DNA of 39,738 nt, taken from the IMG/VR virus record IMGVR_UViG_3300031976_000267, positions 1 to 39,738 of that record; one strand, written 5' to 3'. The position numbers were made by a program, and so were the translations under genes. The DNA is from a virus. The notes beneath the pieces are model-generated. The model was not told the DNA's origin. It searched no databases and saw nothing but the letters and a program-made list of their open reading frames with translations. Below, one piece after another: positions 39,430-39,738 of the stretch (position 1 is the stretch's first letter; each line of letters opens with the position of its first letter).

Positions 39430-39441
39430 ATATACAATCAA
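39430..39441 (+). promoter_or_regulatory. Second ATATACAATCAA motif
   Basis: Exact copy of the 12-mer at 34477-34488, here 21 nt before the start codon of gene 39463 and partly overlapping its leader. The ribosome site GGAGAG lies between. Confidence 0.4.
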
Positions 39442-39462
39442 GAAAGTACGGAGAGATAAACT

Positions 39463-39738
39463 ATGGCAACTTATGTAAATGATTTAAGACTCAAGGAAAT
39501 CGCCACAGGTGATGAGTCAGGAACTTGGGGTACAAGTACCAACACCAACTTAGAATTAATTGCAGAAGCTTTTAGTTATGGCACCGAAGCCATCACCACT
39601 AACGCTGATACGCATACAACCACCATAGCAGACGGAGCAACTGATCCAGGCAGATCGATGTACCTTAAATATACAGGTACTTTGGATTCAGCTTGTACTA
39701 TTACGATTGGTCCTAATACAGTTTCTAAAGTATGGATT
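39463..39738 (+). CDS. Tail-fibre-like protein, N-terminal part (cut by window edge)
   Basis: 92 codons are open to the window end. The product starts MATYVNDLRLKEIATGDESG, then TWGTSTNTNLELIAEAFSYG, the anchor found at the N-terminus of many marine phage tail fibre or receptor-binding proteins. Thr/Asp-rich beta structure follows. CGGAGAG precedes the ATG. The receptor-binding C-terminus is outside the window. Confidence 0.85.
   Translation, partial: MATYVNDLRLKEIATGDESGTWGTSTNTNLELIAEAFSYGTEAITTNADTHTTTIADGATDPGRSMYLKYTGTLDSACTITIGPNTVSKVWI

Overview
The window is about 39.7 kb of an AT-rich, densely packed tailed-phage genome (Caudoviricetes). Small podovirus-like gene sizes, a large portal, a virion module with short connector genes and no tape-measure gene before the right edge suggest a podovirus. 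The marine-type virion genes (tail-protein N-terminus, zinc-ribbon connector, GroES) resemble uncultured marine phages. A two-component spanin points to a Gram-negative host. No integrase, RNA polymerase, endolysin, tRNA or CRISPR array was seen; both ends of the window cut genes, so it is not a complete genome.

Layout. (1) 1-320, minus strand: N-terminus of an SNF2-like helicase. (2) 634-5919: replication and repair (SSB-like protein, archaeo-eukaryotic-type primase, AlkB-like dioxygenase, UvrD-like helicase). (3) 5992-12435: predicted DNA-modification island (methyltransferase, 5-hmdU-kinase-helical/aGPT-Pplase2-like protein, thymidylate-synthase-family enzyme, Nmad1-like protein), then family A DNA polymerase and an HTH protein. 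(4) 12481-15640: zinc-finger protein, VRR-NUC-like nuclease, DUF932 protein, winged-helix-like protein. (5) 15694-21986: many very small genes (lipoprotein, membrane peptides, MazG-like and DUF3846-like proteins), interrupted at 16622-17120 by a roughly 500-nt non-coding stretch that folds into several well-paired domains and has its own promoter. (6) 22003-24348: terminators, small terminase subunit, two more winged-helix-like genes, iteron-like repeats and C-rich tracts. (7) 24349-39738: spanins, large terminase, portal, GroES, scaffold, capsid, connectors and tail genes, ending inside a tail-fibre-like gene.

Regulation is the most striking aspect. The rightward block from 634 to about 23.3 kb is divided into about ten short operons. 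Most start with a near-identical cassette: a sigma70-like promoter with -35 TTTACT inside TGCTTTACTT and a -10 close to TATACT, often a small hairpin at the predicted 5' end, then the ribosome site GAAAGGAGAAA. A few genes have the -10 box directly against the ATG and are probably leaderless. Two collinear AT-rich elements (386-512 and 22117-22254) lie in opposite orientation at the two borders of this block, each about 60 bp upstream of the gene facing outward (helicase to the left, terS to the right).

Functional assignments rest on motif reading only. Confidence is high for the polymerase, helicases, terminase, portal, capsid and GroES, moderate for the modification enzymes and spanins, and low for most small proteins.
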